In this document: one piece after another, positions 12,923 to 14,207 of the stretch
Layout of the letters: each line of letters opens with the position of its first letter
How positions within the stretch are numbered: position 1 is the stretch's first letter
Assembly: GCA_012269805.1 (NCBI GenBank)
Contig: JAAXJP010000295.1
Location: forward strand, 1-14,207
DNA length: 14,207 nucleotides
Direction of reading: 5' to 3'
Source of the DNA: Rubrivirga sp.
GTDB lineage: Bacteria > Bacteroidota > Rhodothermia > Rhodothermales > Rubricoccaceae
Made by a program: the position numbers and the translations under genes
Notes under the pieces: generated by a model
What the model was told of the DNA's origin: nothing
Database searches by the model: none
What the model saw: only the letters and a program-made list of their open reading frames with translations

Positions 12923-14207
12923 ATGCGTCGCCTCCCTGTTGTCCTGATGGCCGCCGCGCTCGCGGCGGGCGCGTCCGCCCAGTCGACCGTCGACGGGTTC
13001 TACCTCGAAGACGCGGTCGACGCCGCGTTCCACCTCCCCGTCGGGGCGGCCTTCGGCCCGGGCGGGCGGATGTTCGTGCTCGAGAAGCGGGGGGTCGTGT
13101 GGGTCGTCCAAGACGGCGTCCTCGCGCCCGAGCCGTTCGTGGACCTCCGCGACGAGGTGCTCAACCACCACGACCGCGGGCTCCTCGGCATCGCCGTCGA
13201 CCCCGACTTCGAGACCACGCGGCGCGTCGTGCTCTCGTACACCGTCGACCCCGCGTTCGAAGAGGGCGGGCCGCGGGACGAGTCTCGCAGGGACGCCTTC
13301 GCTCGCGTGACGAGCTACGCGGGCTCCGTTGGCGACCCGGGCGTGGCGGACCCGAGCTCCCGCCGCGTGCTCCTCGGCGCGACCCGGGAGACCGGGATCC
13401 CCTCGTGCTACTACAGCCACACCATCGGCTCCCTCGCGTTCGGAGCGGACGGGACGCTCATCGTCGGCGCCGGCGACGGCGCGGATTACACGCGCGCGGA
13501 CGCCGGCGGGTTGTACCCGGAGTGCTTCGGGGAGGGACGGCTCCCGGCCTCCGAGGACATCGGATCGTTCCGGAGCCAGCGGGTCGAAAGCCTCGCCGGG
13601 AAGCTGCTCCGGATCGACCCCGAGACGGGGAGGGGGCTCCCGTCGAACCCGTTCTACACGGGCGACCCCGACGACGCGGCGTCGAAGGTGTGGGCGCTGG
13701 GGCTCCGCAACCCGTACCGCTTCTCTCTCGACCCTCTCGGCGGATCGGCGGACCCTGCTGAGGGGCGGCCCGGCCCGGTCTACGTCGGGGACGTCGGGTG
13801 GAACGCCTACGAGGATCTCCACGTGGCGCTCGGCGGCGAGAACTTCGGCTGGCCGTGTATCGAGGGGCCAGAGCCCAACGCGGCGTACCAGGCCGCCGAG
13901 CCGGCCACGAACGGGTGCGGGGAACCGATGACGGGCTCGCTGACCGGGCCCGACTTTACCTGGCACCACAACGACCCGACCCGGTCGTCGCCCGCCGGGC
14001 GGCGCGCCGCGTCGATCGTCGGTGGGGCGGTGTACCGGGGGGAGCGGTACCCGGAGGTCTATCGCGGGCGCTACTTTTTCGGCGACTACGCACGCGGCTG
14101 GGCCGGCACGGTCGCGACCGAGCCCGGGGGCGGGTTCGTCGGCGCGCCCGGGGTCGCCGACGGCGTGGGCGTCCTCGTGGCCTACGTCTACGACCCGTTC
14201 TCAGAGT
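12923..14207 (+). CDS. Secreted PQQ-dependent sugar dehydrogenase (glucose/sorbosone dehydrogenase family), 3' truncated by window
   Basis: The frame is open from the ATG at 12923 to the window end (428 residues seen), so the C-terminus is missing. A signal peptide (1-19, ending ASA-Q) predicts export. The body matches the six-bladed soluble PQQ dehydrogenase (GSDH) propeller: DRGLLGIAVDPDF (84-96), HTIGSLAFGADGTLIVGAGD (166-185), GKLLRIDPETG (226-236), WALGLRNPYRFSLDP (257-271), VGDVGWNAYEDLHVALGGEN (288-307) and SIVGGAVYRG...YRGRYFFGDY. Such enzymes oxidise aldoses using PQQ and calcium in the periplasm, but many relatives are uncharacterised and some are fused to adhesion or sorting domains, which could lie beyond the window. 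Four cysteines (162, 201, 312, 332) may form disulfides. No Shine-Dalgarno precedes the ATG. The substrate is not inferable. Confidence 0.88.
   Translation, partial: MRRLPVVLMAAALAAGASAQSTVDGFYLEDAVDAAFHLPVGAAFGPGGRMFVLEKRGVVWVVQDGVLAPEPFVDLRDEVLNHHDRGLLGIAVDPDFETTRRVVLSYTVDPAFEEGGPRDESRRDAFARVTSYAGSVGDPGVADPSSRRVLLGATRETGIPSCYYSHTIGSLAFGADGTLIVGAGDGADYTRADAGGLYPECFGEGRLPASEDIGSFRSQRVESLAGKLLRIDPETGRGLPSNPFYTGDPDDAASKVWALGLRNPYRFSLDPLGGSADPAEGRPGPVYVGDVGWNAYEDLHVALGGENFGWPCIEGPEPNAAYQAAEPATNGCGEPMTGSLTGPDFTWHHNDPTRSSPAGRRAASIVGGAVYRGERYPEVYRGRYFFGDYARGWAGTVATEPGGGFVGAPGVADGVGVLVAYVYDPFSE

Noticed and set aside
12815..13969. A 384-codon minus-strand frame opposite the sugar dehydrogenase
   Set aside because: The plus strand encodes a clear signal peptide and GSDH propeller motifs; the minus frame has none.
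1..14207. A search by eye for CRISPR arrays, tRNAs, IS ends or phage genes
   Set aside because: No regularly spaced repeats, cloverleaf with CCA/GTTCRA signature, transposase motif or phage structural gene was seen.

Overview
The window is GC-rich (roughly 70% by eye) with dense coding and short intergenic gaps. The starts lack clear Shine-Dalgarno motifs. The gene content is a bactofilin beside an AtpZ-like protein, a two-propeller (Reg_prop/Y_Y_Y) sensor kinase, and a receiver-cyclase fusion. Together with the one exact TAnnTTTG promoter-like box, this fits a marine Rhodothermota bacterium (Rubrivirga/Rubricoccus-like). That assignment is inference; no rRNA or marker gene is present to fix it.

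Layout, left to right. Plus strand: a bactofilin (4-492) and a small AtpZ/AtpI-like membrane protein (495-899), with no ATP synthase genes following. Minus strand: an MCC-beta-like acyl-CoA carboxylase carboxyltransferase (962-2671). Next is a small CsbD-like stress protein (2861-3049) with its own promoter candidate, leader palindromes and a strong terminator. An apparent three-gene operon follows, reading right to left: cyclic-nucleotide-binding protein (5725-5195), AI-2E family permease (5202-4075) and MBL-fold hydrolase (4024-3176). Plus strand: an unrecognised lipoprotein (5830-6597), convergent with a two-gene signalling operon on the minus strand. That operon is a receiver / class III nucleotidyl cyclase / PilZ-like protein (11573-10158), overlapping by 4 nt a 1185-residue two-propeller histidine kinase (10161-6604). 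Plus strand: a lytic transglycosylase (11766-12782) and a 3'-truncated secreted PQQ-type sugar dehydrogenase (12923 to the window end).

The most interesting theme is signalling. The kinase carries 14 propeller repeats outside the membrane and should phosphorylate the receiver of its operon partner. The cyclase has Glu at the position normally held by the adenine-reading Lys, and Gly at the usual Asp/Thr position, so it may make cGMP rather than cAMP. About 4.4 kb away is a single-domain cyclic-nucleotide receptor whose phosphate-binding cassette reads R-T-A-T, as in cGMP-dependent kinases. It sits in an operon with a permease and a metallo-hydrolase. A complete sensor / cGMP synthase / receptor circuit is a testable hypothesis, not something the sequence proves.

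No tRNA, rRNA, CRISPR array, insertion sequence or phage gene was recognised. No stretch longer than 300 bases lacks a gene.
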